Below, one piece after another: positions 1 through 7,479 of a stretch of 64,000 nucleotides of DNA. Position 1 is the first letter of the stretch. The number at the start of each line of letters is the position of its first letter. The notes beneath the pieces were generated by a model that was not told the DNA's origin, searched no databases, and worked only from the letters and a program-made list of their open reading frames with translations. Made by a program: the position numbers and the translations under genes. The stretch lies in NCBI GenBank assembly GCA_020041925.1, contig CP083409.1, one strand, 5' to 3'. The DNA is from Faucicola osloensis_D. GTDB lineage: Bacteria > Pseudomonadota > Gammaproteobacteria > Pseudomonadales > Moraxellaceae.

Positions 1-444
1 AATTTTTACAACACCATTAATTAAATTTTTATTTTTTGAGTTGTTAATGTGCCCTTTATTATAATCAAAAGCATACACATTCGACCAAATCAAACCTTCC
101 TTACCACTTTTATTTGCTATTTTCTTTAGAAAATTAAAAAAACCTGCACCTTGAGCTTGTGAGCCATCCATTGTTTTAACAAAGTAATTATGACTTTTAT
201 CCATTAATTTTTGGATATAATCTTCATCGTAAACGTTGGAATTGAACTGCTTATTGCTGGTCAGCCAATCATTTGTTTCTCTACCAACTATCATAATTTT
301 ATTTTTTGCGCTTTCATAGTTATCAGTTACAGGCGTTAAAAATAATTTAGATAATTTTTCTATACCTAAAGTGCTATCTAAAAACTCTTGATTTTCTTTT
401 ACTATTGCTAAATAACAATTAAATAATTGTTGCTTCAAACTCAC
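1..444 (-). CDS. Partial hypothetical protein, possibly uracil-DNA-glycosylase-like (C-terminus outside window)
   Basis: An open frame runs on the minus strand from a GTG codon at 442-444 to the window edge with no stop, giving about 148 residues. An in-frame TAA lies shortly upstream, so GTG (or TTG two codons later) is the only reasonable start. Near residue 54 there is a beta-strand-like stretch IMIVGRETNDW. It recalls the 'I-x-I-V-G-x-E-x-N-x-W' opening of uncharacterised proteins related to the uracil-DNA-glycosylase fold, but this link is weak and the catalytic part would lie outside the window. It lies 21 bp downstream of the gene ending at 466 and is probably cotranscribed with it. 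The DNA is much AT-richer than the core genes that follow, which suggests acquired DNA. Confidence 0.6.
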   Translation of the reverse strand, partial: MSLKQQLFNCYLAIVKENQEFLDSTLGIEKLSKLFLTPVTDNYESAKNKIMIVGRETNDWLTSNKQFNSNVYDEDYIQKLMDKSHNYFVKTMDGSQAQGAGFFNFLKKIANKSGKEGLIWSNVYAFDYNKGHINNSKNKNLINGVVKI

Positions 445-465
445 GATAAATACTTTTTATGCTAT

Positions 466-1140
466 TCAATTAAATCCAAAAAAGACTTTTAGATAATGAC
501 CTATTTCCCCATCTTCCCAAATATTTTCAGCTTCTTGAAAATTTATCGCAGTGAATATATCGTCATTTTCTGTTAACAAGCCACTATCTACAATACCTTG
601 TATAACTTTTCCATGATTTTCAAAACCATAAACTTCTGATTGCGCGATTTCAACTATCAAAACGCCATTAACTTTACAATTTGGCTTTCTCGATAGAACC
701 TTTTTCAAATTATTATCAATTAAATCTGCTATATTTTGCCCAGTTTGACAGTATTCAACAAATAGTAAATAACGGTTCTTTTGCAAAAAATACTCAACAT
801 CCATAGCATTTAAATAGATAAACCCATAATCAGCTAACATCATATCAAAGGCTTTAAAGACGTTTTCAACTTGATTATCACGGCAGTAAATAACATTATC
901 AGCTAATGCTAAAATCTCTTTATCTACTTGCTCATCAACTTGTATGGCAATCAATTGCTTACAATTCACTTGCTGCCGATAAAATGAAATAGCTTGAGAG
1001 GTAATTTGATTATCAATCACAAAAAATGTTATCAATGTTTGATAACTCGGCTGGTTTTGGGCTTGATAGACGTCGAAAAATCGGAATTCTCTATCTAATG
1101 CATCTTTAAATATTGTGCTTTGATGAAAATTAAAGCCCAT
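466..1140 (-). CDS. Hypothetical protein resembling the C-terminal half of FtsZ, lacking the GTP-binding half
   Basis: 224 residues, complete, ATG start at 1140, no membrane segment or signal peptide. By eye, residues about 55-110 follow the end of the FtsZ nucleotide-binding domain. Residues about 105-222 follow the FtsZ C-terminal domain: a YLNAMDVEYFL stretch at the place of FtsZ 'LINVDFADVRTVM', then a helix, then NGVLIVEI (residues 158-165) at the place of 'ARGVLVNIT', and the ending IGHYLKVFFGF at the place of 'LRVTVVATG'. The FtsZ GGGTGTG nucleotide loop and everything N-terminal to it are absent. This is an inference from pattern, not a search result. It would make this a non-GTPase tubulin-fold protein or FtsZ interactor. 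It is followed 21 bp downstream by an unknown partial gene, and the DNA is AT-rich. Confidence 0.75.
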   Translation of the reverse strand: MGFNFHQSTIFKDALDREFRFFDVYQAQNQPSYQTLITFFVIDNQITSQAISFYRQQVNCKQLIAIQVDEQVDKEILALADNVIYCRDNQVENVFKAFDMMLADYGFIYLNAMDVEYFLQKNRYLLFVEYCQTGQNIADLIDNNLKKVLSRKPNCKVNGVLIVEIAQSEVYGFENHGKVIQGIVDSGLLTENDDIFTAINFQEAENIWEDGEIGHYLKVFFGFN

Positions 1141-1152
1141 TTTAATTTCTCA

Positions 1153-1929
1153 TTATTTTTTAGCGCGCTGGCGACTGGCTTCATACAGCACCATGCCAGT
1201 GGCGACACTGACATTTAAGCTTTGGATTTGCCCATGTTCATTGCCGGGCATCGGGATATAAACCAGCTGGTCGCAGGTATCTGCGGTCAAACGGCGAATA
1301 CCGTCACCTTCTGAGCCCATCACAATCGCCACATCACCTGTCAAATCACAGTCTTGCACGGGCTTTGCCGTGTCATCGAGTGCCGTACCAAACACAAACA
1401 CCCCTTGTTTTTTGATGTCAGTGAGCGTACGCGCAAGATTAGTGACTTGGATAAAAGGCATTAATTCCACCGCACCGACGGCGACTTTTGCCACGGCTGG
1501 GGTGATGCTTGAGCTATGATTTTTGGGAATAATGACGGCTGAGACGCCCATCGCCACAGCGGTACGCAAACACGCGCCAAGGTTGTTCGGGTCGGTGATT
1601 TGATCAAGCACCAGTAGTAATAGCGGTTTTCGCTCGGTTTGGTGTTTGTCGACGAGGTATTTGAGATCTGCCTCATCTTGGAGTTCAGCAGGGCGGGCTT
1701 GCAACACCACGCCTTGATGCTGCGGACTTTCTGCAAGCTTGGTGAGTTTGTCTTTGGCGCTGATTTGTATCGCAATCCCGTAGGTTTGGGCAAGCTCGGT
1801 GATGTTGGCTACCGTGGCATCATCTTGTTTTTTACCGTCTTGAATAAAGAGTGTCAACCCATCGATACCGCGGTGTTGCAAGATGGATTGCACGGCATGA
1901 ATGCCATAAAAATAACTCGGTTTTGCCAT
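1153..1929 (-). CDS. rlmB: 23S rRNA (guanosine-2'-O)-methyltransferase RlmB
   Basis: 258 residues, the usual length for the family. RlmB methylates the 2'-O of G2251 in 23S rRNA using SAM and belongs to the SpoU/TrmH knotted methyltransferases. The N-terminal domain (about residues 5-80) begins with the typical YGIHAV. The three SpoU motifs follow: NNLGACLRTA (115-124), VMGSEGDGI (about 203) and IPMPG...SLNVSVATGM near the C-terminus. The third motif has about four extra residues (NEHGQIQ where the family usually has two or three) inside the knot loop. That is unusual, but the frame is intact around it. It is transcribed on the minus strand, 12 bp before the FtsZ-like gene. Confidence 0.95.
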   Translation of the reverse strand: MAKPSYFYGIHAVQSILQHRGIDGLTLFIQDGKKQDDATVANITELAQTYGIAIQISAKDKLTKLAESPQHQGVVLQARPAELQDEADLKYLVDKHQTERKPLLLLVLDQITDPNNLGACLRTAVAMGVSAVIIPKNHSSSITPAVAKVAVGAVELMPFIQVTNLARTLTDIKKQGVFVFGTALDDTAKPVQDCDLTGDVAIVMGSEGDGIRRLTADTCDQLVYIPMPGNEHGQIQSLNVSVATGMVLYEASRQRAKK

Positions 1930-1989
1930 GATTGATGACCCTTTTTTCGATTTTATATTTGCCTTGCCGCTAGCCTTGTATATTATCCG

Positions 1990-2328
1990 CTAGCCTTCTA
2001 GGTGGCAAATGTACTGCACGACTGCTTCATTACGTAGCTCATAACTGCTATGCCCTTCGACCAAGAACGCTTGTCCGGCACGGTAATAAGTAAATTCTTC
2101 CTCGCCTGCCAGTTTGACTTCACACTCGCCTGCCAAAATTTCGATACGTTCAGATGAGTCCGTTTTAAATTCATAGGCGGGCACATCGGCATCACAAGGT
2201 AGCACGATTCCTAGCATTTTTTTGCGTCCATCTTCAAACCAAACGGTCCGACTAAAAGTACGACCTTCATAGTAAACATTCGCTATTTTTTCTACCGATA
2301 CATGGTCGAAACGATTAGGTGACGTCAT
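1990..2328 (-). CDS. ppnP: Pyrimidine/purine nucleoside phosphorylase, PpnP (YaiE/DUF1255) family
   Basis: 112 residues forming a single small cupin domain. The stretch YEFKTDSSERIEILAGE, the following strands and the closing GHSSYEL...YICHLEG match PpnP, which phosphorolyses several nucleosides to base and ribose-1-phosphate. The frame is open for 53 codons further upstream. I place the start at the ATG at 2326-2328 because AAGGAG stands six bases before it and the upstream residues do not look like this family. A copy of an 11-bp repeat (CCGCTAGCCTT) covers its stop codon; the second copy is 20 bp away at 1967-1977. Confidence 0.88.
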   Translation of the reverse strand: MTSPNRFDHVSVEKIANVYYEGRTFSRTVWFEDGRKKMLGIVLPCDADVPAYEFKTDSSERIEILAGECEVKLAGEEEFTYYRAGQAFLVEGHSSYELRNEAVVQYICHLEG

Positions 2329-2923
2329 GAGATTCTCCTTAAAATACACAGTCAGTTGACTTGATAACGCTGCCTTATTATAAAGAATTATAAAGAATGG
2401 CAGGTCGTTTTGCGGCAACCCGCTTTTTTTAGTCGACAAATGGGTTTTATAATCAAACGCAGTCCGTGACTTGTCGCAATCAGCCAATGATATTGCCGAT
2501 AGATTGTTAACGGTTGATAAAAAATTATGTTCCGTTATCCTTATGCAGACGTTGTTTAGACCAATAGGATATCATCAAATTTAGTCAACTTTTATGACAA
2601 TCTATTCTATTATAACAATCTATTATAGCAATCTATGTTTTATGACAATCGATGAAACCGCCCTTAACTTGACTAGGCGAAGATTGCTAGACACAGATAC
2701 CCATCAAAGATAGCCAGCTGACGGAAATTTGGATTTTTGCGTTGCTTATTTTGTAATTGTCCCAATTATGCTATTGTTTAGTGTGAAACAGCTAGATGGA
2801 ATTTTTACTGATTTTTGAAGACTTGTCTAGGATTATTGTGAGCTTTTCATGACAAGGTTACAATAAAGTTTTTGCAAATTTGACCGCCAATGTGCCACTC
2901 TTAACGTCAATGATAGGATTGAT
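2329..2923. other. Intergenic region between ppnP and recN
   Basis: 595 bp separate the divergently transcribed ppnP and recN genes and should hold both promoters. The only clear structure is a cluster of four 13-bp repeats at 2593-2653. I see no LexA-type CTG-N10-CAG box close to recN, consistent with the absence of a classical SOS regulator in Moraxellaceae (general knowledge). No convincing gene is visible. Confidence 0.6.
2593..2653. repeat. Four 13-bp direct repeats (TATRRCAATCTAT)
   Basis: Copies at 2593-2605, 2611-2623, 2624-2636 and 2641-2653 follow TATRRCAATCTAT with one or two differences. Spacers are 5, 0 and 4 bp. They lie about 270 bp upstream of recN and 265 bp upstream of ppnP. 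They could be a regulator-binding cluster or a decayed tandem repeat. Confidence 0.7.
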
Positions 2924-4630
2924 ATGCTGACACAGTTAACCTTACAAAATTTAGCCCTCGTCACCAATGCTGAGATTGAGATGAATGCTGGATTTAACAT
3001 TATCACTGGCGAGACAGGTGCTGGTAAATCACTATTGCTTGATGCTTTGACCTTGTGCGTGGGTGGTCGTAGTGACGCAGGTTTGATTCGGCATGGACAG
3101 ACCACGGCAGACGCTTTTGCAGAATTTAATATCGGTCAATTACCTGAAGTCATGGCATGGCTGAGCGAGCAAAATTACCCATTCGAAGACGATACGCTGC
3201 TGATTCGCCGGCAACTTGCTAACCAAAACGGTACGCTTCGTAGTAAAGCTTGGCTCAATGGCATGCCTATTAGTATGAATGAGCTTAAAACTTTAGGTGG
3301 GTTACTGGTCAATATTCACAGCCAACATGCCCAGCAAAGTTTGCTGCGTCCGCAGTTTGTGATGGAATGGCTTGATAGCGCCACGGGATTAAACAGCCAA
3401 GCAAACGACGTGAAACAAGCGTTTTTGCAGTACGAACGTCTTAAATCACAAGCCGCGCAGCACGCCAAAGACGAGCAATTGCGCCAGCAGCAAATTCAGC
3501 TATTGAGCAATCAATTAGCCGATATCGAGCCAATTGCCAGTATCTTATACAGTGAACTTGAAGCTGAATACGATGAATTATCTAACCTTGAAAACCTCAT
3601 GCAGCAAGCCGCCTTGTCGGTGCAATTACTCGATAATGACAGCGATGAGCCCGATGTGGTAAGCCTGCTTAATCGGGCGATTAAACTGTGTGAAGCGCAG
3701 ACCGAGCTTAGCCAAACCTATGCTGATTGTGTTGAACAGTTGTACTCAGCACATACCCAAATCGCTGAAGTCGCTAGCACCCTGAGCAATTATGCCGAAG
3801 GGCAAAGCCTTGACCCCAAGCGGTTAGCGCTACTTGATGAGCAGTTATCGACGTTCCACCGACTTGCGCGTAAATATCACACCACCCCTGAAAGCCTTGT
3901 TGAAGACAGCCAAGCCTGGCAACAGCAATTAGATGATTTGCAATCGGTAATGTCGCCTGAAGCGATGGCAGAGCAAATTGAAGAAGCTTATCAAGCCTAC
4001 TTGCAAAAAGCTCAAGCGTTGGATGACAGTCGCCAAGCCAATGCCACGACGTTAGCTGAAGCCCTAGTTGCACGGTTAAAAGCATTGGCATTGCCCAATG
4101 TGCAAGCGGCATTTGAATTTACCCCACTTGATAAACCACAAAGTATCGGGTTATCGCAAATAGAACTGCTATTTAGTGCCAATGTCGGCATGCCGATGCA
4201 ACCGATTCACAAAATTGCCTCAGGCGGTGAATTATCACGGCTAGCCCTTATCATGCAAGTCATTGATGCGCAAGGGGTTTGCCGTAATACGACGACCGAT
4301 ATGGCAACCACCACCCGTCAGTTATTGGTATTTGATGAAGTAGATGTGGGTATCAGTGGTGGCACGGCGCAAGTGGTGGGCGAATTACTGCGTGAACTGG
4401 GTGAAGAACAACAAATCATTGCGATCACTCACCAATCGCAAGTCGCGGCACAAGCCCATCAGCATATTTTGGTCTATAAAACCCAGCAAGAGAAGGCGCA
4501 GTCTCACTTAAAAATACTGTCGGGTGATGACCAAGTGCAGGAATTAGCGCGGATGTCGGGCGGGGTCAATATTACCGAAGACACGCTCAAACACGCGCGC
4601 AGCTTGCTAGCAAGTCGCCGGGTAAGTTAA
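2924..4630 (+). CDS. recN: DNA repair protein RecN
   Basis: 568 residues, normal for RecN, an SMC-like ATPase that holds broken DNA ends together during recombinational double-strand break repair. The N-terminal half-ATPase has the Walker A loop GETGAGKS at residues 29-36. A long coiled-coil-rich middle (about 155-390) is full of Gln, Glu and Leu. The C-terminal half-ATPase has the ABC signature ASGGELSRLAL, Walker B LLVFDEVDVGISGG and the switch histidine in ITHQSQ. The start at 2924 gives the standard MLTQLTLQNLALV beginning. It stands alone on the plus strand; a tandem repeat array follows before algH. Confidence 0.96.
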   Translation: MLTQLTLQNLALVTNAEIEMNAGFNIITGETGAGKSLLLDALTLCVGGRSDAGLIRHGQTTADAFAEFNIGQLPEVMAWLSEQNYPFEDDTLLIRRQLANQNGTLRSKAWLNGMPISMNELKTLGGLLVNIHSQHAQQSLLRPQFVMEWLDSATGLNSQANDVKQAFLQYERLKSQAAQHAKDEQLRQQQIQLLSNQLADIEPIASILYSELEAEYDELSNLENLMQQAALSVQLLDNDSDEPDVVSLLNRAIKLCEAQTELSQTYADCVEQLYSAHTQIAEVASTLSNYAEGQSLDPKRLALLDEQLSTFHRLARKYHTTPESLVEDSQAWQQQLDDLQSVMSPEAMAEQIEEAYQAYLQKAQALDDSRQANATTLAEALVARLKALALPNVQAAFEFTPLDKPQSIGLSQIELLFSANVGMPMQPIHKIASGGELSRLALIMQVIDAQGVCRNTTTDMATTTRQLLVFDEVDVGISGGTAQVVGELLRELGEEQQIIAITHQSQVAAQAHQHILVYKTQQEKAQSHLKILSGDDQVQELARMSGGVNITEDTLKHARSLLASRRVS

Positions 4631-4644
4631 TTTAATATCGCCTG

Positions 4645-4716
4645 TCGCTTTTAATGTTTATCGCTTTTAATGCTTATTGTTTTTAATGTTTGTCGTTTTT
4701 AAGTCGCTTTTAATTA
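4645..4716. repeat. 16-bp tandem repeat array between recN and algH
   Basis: Units TCGCTTTTAATGTTTA (4645-4660), TCGCTTTTAATGCTTA (4661-4676) and TTGTTTTTAATGTTTG (4677-4692) are followed by two shortened units at 4693-4703 and 4704-4716. The array fills most of the 99-bp gap. It looks like local slippage or duplication rather than a protein site. Confidence 0.9.
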
Positions 4717-4729
4717 GGTATGCCACTGA

Positions 4730-5296
4730 ATGTCAAAAAACCAAAATCTTACCAACCATTTTTTGATAGCCTCGCCCAATATTGACGGCGGGATTTTTTA
4801 TCAATCTTTGGTCTATATTTGCCGTCAAGACCAACAAGGCACGTTAGGGCTGGTAGTTAACAAACCCATCGAAACCAGCAACGTCGCCAAACTGTTTGAA
4901 GAATTAAATATTGATGTGACCATCACCGACTTGCACCGAAAATTGCCTTTAGATGGAGGTCCTATGAACCCGGAAGTTGGGTTTGTGCTCCATACGGGAC
5001 AGCCTGATTGGGTATCTTCGTTTGCCATCACCGAAAACGTCTGTATCACCACTAGCAAGGATATTTTACAAAGTATCGCCAATGGTCAAGGCGTTGAGCA
5101 TTTTGAGCTTTGTTTGGGTCATGCTAGCTGGGGAAAAGGGCAGCTAGAAGAAGAAATCAACCAAGGCGATTGGTTTGTTTTGCCGGCATCAATGGGGCTA
5201 TTGTTTGATATCGACCATCAGACTCGCTGGCAAGTCGCCGCTCAGCAGTTGGGCGTTGATTTTAACAAACTGAGTACGGATATCGGGCATGCTTAA
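4730..5296 (+). CDS. algH: YqgE/AlgH family protein (UPF0301)
   Basis: 188 residues, the usual size. Family features are the opening LTNHFLIASPNI, GTLGLVVNKP (about residues 37-46), LPLDGGPMNPEVGFVLH and the LCLGHASWGKGQLEEEI block, where the family has 'GYAGWGPGQLE'. The fold is known but the biochemical role is not settled; in Pseudomonas AlgH was linked to alginate regulation. It is followed by ruvX with an 8-bp overlap. This algH(yqgE)-ruvX(yqgF) order is conserved widely in gammaproteobacteria. Confidence 0.92.
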   Translation: MSKNQNLTNHFLIASPNIDGGIFYQSLVYICRQDQQGTLGLVVNKPIETSNVAKLFEELNIDVTITDLHRKLPLDGGPMNPEVGFVLHTGQPDWVSSFAITENVCITTSKDILQSIANGQGVEHFELCLGHASWGKGQLEEEINQGDWFVLPASMGLLFDIDHQTRWQVAAQQLGVDFNKLSTDIGHA

Positions 5297-5774
5297 CCTG
5301 ACTATGGCGCAAGATACCCATCACACCCACACTATCGAAACGGTGATGGGGCTTGATTTTGGTATCGCAAAAATGGGGATCGCCTTGGGCAATACCTTAA
5401 CCCAGACCGCAAGCCCGTTGATGCAGTTTAAAATGGATAATGGCAAACCCAATTGGGATGAATTGCTAAAAATTATCGAGTCATGGCAAGTGAGCACCAT
5501 CATCATCGGTTTGCCACTGAATATGGATGGCACTGCATCTGAGCTTGGCAATCGTGCCAAAAAATTTGCTCGTAGGCTCAAGCACCAGCTTGAAGAAGCG
5601 CATCGACCACGCCCGATTATTTTGGCAGATGAGCGCTTAACTAGCCGTGAAGCCAAAAATTTGGCTTGGGAATATGGGTTAATCAAAAGTGACAAAGAGC
5701 CGATTGATAGTATCGCCTCAGCGATTATGCTTGGCAGTTGGCTTAGAAGTGGCGAAGGAGCGCTGTTATCATGA
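5289..5774 (+). CDS. ruvX: Putative pre-16S rRNA nuclease / Holliday junction resolvase-like YqgF
   Basis: 161 residues of RNase H-like fold. Seen: VMGLDFGIAKMGIALGNT, carrying the first catalytic Asp, then GLPLNMDGTASE, then LADERLTSREA with Asp-Glu in the active site, and a C-terminal DSIASAIMLGSWL with the last acidic residue. E. coli YqgF processes the 5' end of 16S rRNA, and older names call it a resolvase. The start at 5289 overlaps algH by 8 bp. An alternative ATG at 5304 would remove five residues that are not family-like. It overlaps the next membrane protein gene by 4 bp, so the run is translationally coupled. Confidence 0.93.
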   Translation: MLNLTMAQDTHHTHTIETVMGLDFGIAKMGIALGNTLTQTASPLMQFKMDNGKPNWDELLKIIESWQVSTIIIGLPLNMDGTASELGNRAKKFARRLKHQLEEAHRPRPIILADERLTSREAKNLAWEYGLIKSDKEPIDSIASAIMLGSWLRSGEGALLS

Positions 5775-6223
5775 CTCAATTAAATGCGCCTGCTACGCCA
5801 ACGACCAAAGGCTTTTCTGCCCCTGTTATTGGTTTGATTGAACACGCACAGCGACTCAACAAATGGTCAATCTATCTGGTTTATTTGGCAATTGCGCTAT
5901 TTTTATTATTTGGTACCCTAAAGAGCTTGTCACAGTTTAAGGACAGTCAAACGATTTATAATTTATTTCATTGGGTGCCTTACGGACTCGTTGGACTGAC
6001 CATACCGCTATCCTGCTATGTGGCGTTTATTTTATACCGTTACCGTTTAAGCCAGCCGAGCATGCTTGCGCTGTGTATCGGTATGGGATTTGGCTTGTTT
6101 GTTATCAGTAGCTATGTCGCCCTAGCCGCCTGGATTGGGGTAGCTTTTATGTTTAAAGCCAATTTAACCCGTTTTTTTAATTTTATCCAAGAAAGTCGAC
6201 AAACAGAGACTCAACATGCCTGA
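5771..6223 (+). CDS. Hypothetical small integral membrane protein
   Basis: 150 residues with three or four hydrophobic segments at about 32-50 (IYLVYLAIALFLLFG), 66-92 and 97-130. Both ends are polar. No catalytic motif or named family is recognised. The gene overlaps ruvX by 4 bp and the TusA-like gene by 8 bp, so it is a tightly coupled member of the algH-ruvX-tusA-xerD run. Function unknown. Confidence 0.85.
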   Translation: MTQLNAPATPTTKGFSAPVIGLIEHAQRLNKWSIYLVYLAIALFLLFGTLKSLSQFKDSQTIYNLFHWVPYGLVGLTIPLSCYVAFILYRYRLSQPSMLALCIGMGFGLFVISSYVALAAWIGVAFMFKANLTRFFNFIQESRQTETQHA

Positions 6224-6488
6224 TGCCAATTTCCAACTCGATACCCAAGGGCTGATTTGCCCAGAGCCGATTATGCTACTGCATAAAACCGTTCGTAAAG
6301 CGCAGTCAGGGGAAGTGATTCACGTCATCGCCACTGACCCTGCGACCACGCGCGATATCCCCAATTTTTGTCGTCATCTGGGGCATGAACTTATCGAGCA
6401 GCAAGACATCATCAACCCGCAACAACACCAAAACCCTGATCCGTATGCCAATGTGTATCATTACTGGATTAAGAAAAAAGCTGGTTAA
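6216..6488 (+). CDS. TusA-family sulfurtransferase-like protein
   Basis: 90 residues. The motif DTQGLICPEPIMLL (residues 8-21) holds the CPxP signature whose Cys carries persulfide in TusA proteins. It is followed by GEVIHVIATDPATTRDIPNFCRHLGHELIEQ, the typical second half. TusA moves sulfur from a cysteine desulfurase towards tRNA 2-thiouridine or cofactor synthesis. The C-terminal tail (residues about 70-90) is longer than in E. coli TusA. It could be TusA itself or a paralogue, so I give no symbol. It overlaps the upstream membrane protein gene by 8 bp. Confidence 0.9.
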   Translation: MPDANFQLDTQGLICPEPIMLLHKTVRKAQSGEVIHVIATDPATTRDIPNFCRHLGHELIEQQDIINPQQHQNPDPYANVYHYWIKKKAG

Positions 6489-6524
6489 AAAAAAGCCCCC
6501 TTATCCCGAGATTTTAAGTCATTT

Positions 6525-7469
6525 ATGTCCCAAGTCGCCGCGCGCCAACCTCGCCAAGTCAAAGCCTTACACCTTCATGATGAGCCCAGTTATATTCAGC
6601 AGTTTCGCCAAGAATTGCTAACGCGGGGACTTGCCACCAACACGCGCAATGCTTATATTCGTGACTTGATGCTGTGTGAAGCCACCTGTAGCAAAGCCAT
6701 CACCCGTTGGGACACCAGTGACGTGTTGGCTTGCCTAGCGGCGCTCTATCAACAAGGCAAAACAGCACGCAGCCAAGCGCGTGCCTTATCATCGCTTAAA
6801 CAGTTTTTTTTATGGCAAATCAACGCCAATCAGCGTGATGACAACCCGTGTGAGCATATCAAGACCCCAAAACTTGGACGTGCGCTGCCCAAAGATTTAT
6901 CCGAAAGTGATGTCGACGCCCTACTCGCTAGCCCAGATACATCGACCCCATTGGGCATGCGTGACCAAGCCATGTTTGAAGTGCTCTATGCCTGCGGGCT
7001 ACGTGTCTCTGAGCTTATTCATTTATCGTTAAGTGAAGTCAATCTCAATGCTGGCTGGTTACAGGTTACCGGCAAAGGCGATAAGACTCGGTTGGTACCC
7101 CTTGGCGAGGTGGCGATTGATGTATTGACCGATTATTTGACCGTAGCGCGACCGCAATTATGTATCATGAAAAATGGGCGAGAAAGTCGCTGCCAAGCGG
7201 TATTTTTGACCCAACAAGGCGGCTACATGACCCGCCAAAACTTTTGGTATGTCATTAAACGCTACGCCAAGCAAGCCGGTATCGACAGCGAAATTTCTCC
7301 GCATACCTTACGTCATGCCTTTGCTACTCATTTGCTCAATCACGGCGCTGACTTGCGCAGTGTACAGATGTTATTGGGTCACAGCGATTTATCAACTACC
7401 CAAATCTATACCCATGTTGCTACGGCAAGACTGCAACAGCTACATCAGCAGCATCATCCGCGCGCTTAA
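6525..7469 (+). CDS. xerD: Tyrosine recombinase XerD
   Basis: 314 residues. XerD acts with XerC at dif to resolve chromosome dimers. The N-terminal SAM-like DNA-binding domain (about 25-105) includes NTRNAYIRDL. The catalytic domain has Arg160 (CGLRVSEL), Lys in GKGDKTRLVPLG (about 184), HTLRHAFATH with His260 and Arg263, His286 in LGHSDLSTT and nucleophile Tyr295 in QIYTHV. The sequence fits XerD better than XerC (LLGHSDLSTTQIYTHV), but that distinction is by eye. It starts 36 bp after the TusA-like gene and ends 10 bp from the convergent rlmA. Confidence 0.93.
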   Translation: MSQVAARQPRQVKALHLHDEPSYIQQFRQELLTRGLATNTRNAYIRDLMLCEATCSKAITRWDTSDVLACLAALYQQGKTARSQARALSSLKQFFLWQINANQRDDNPCEHIKTPKLGRALPKDLSESDVDALLASPDTSTPLGMRDQAMFEVLYACGLRVSELIHLSLSEVNLNAGWLQVTGKGDKTRLVPLGEVAIDVLTDYLTVARPQLCIMKNGRESRCQAVFLTQQGGYMTRQNFWYVIKRYAKQAGIDSEISPHTLRHAFATHLLNHGADLRSVQMLLGHSDLSTTQIYTHVATARLQQLHQQHHPRA

Positions 7470-7479
7470 GGCTGTTTGT

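Noticed and set aside
2760..2923. LexA/SOS box before recN
   Set aside because: No CTG-N10-CAG pattern was found near the start.
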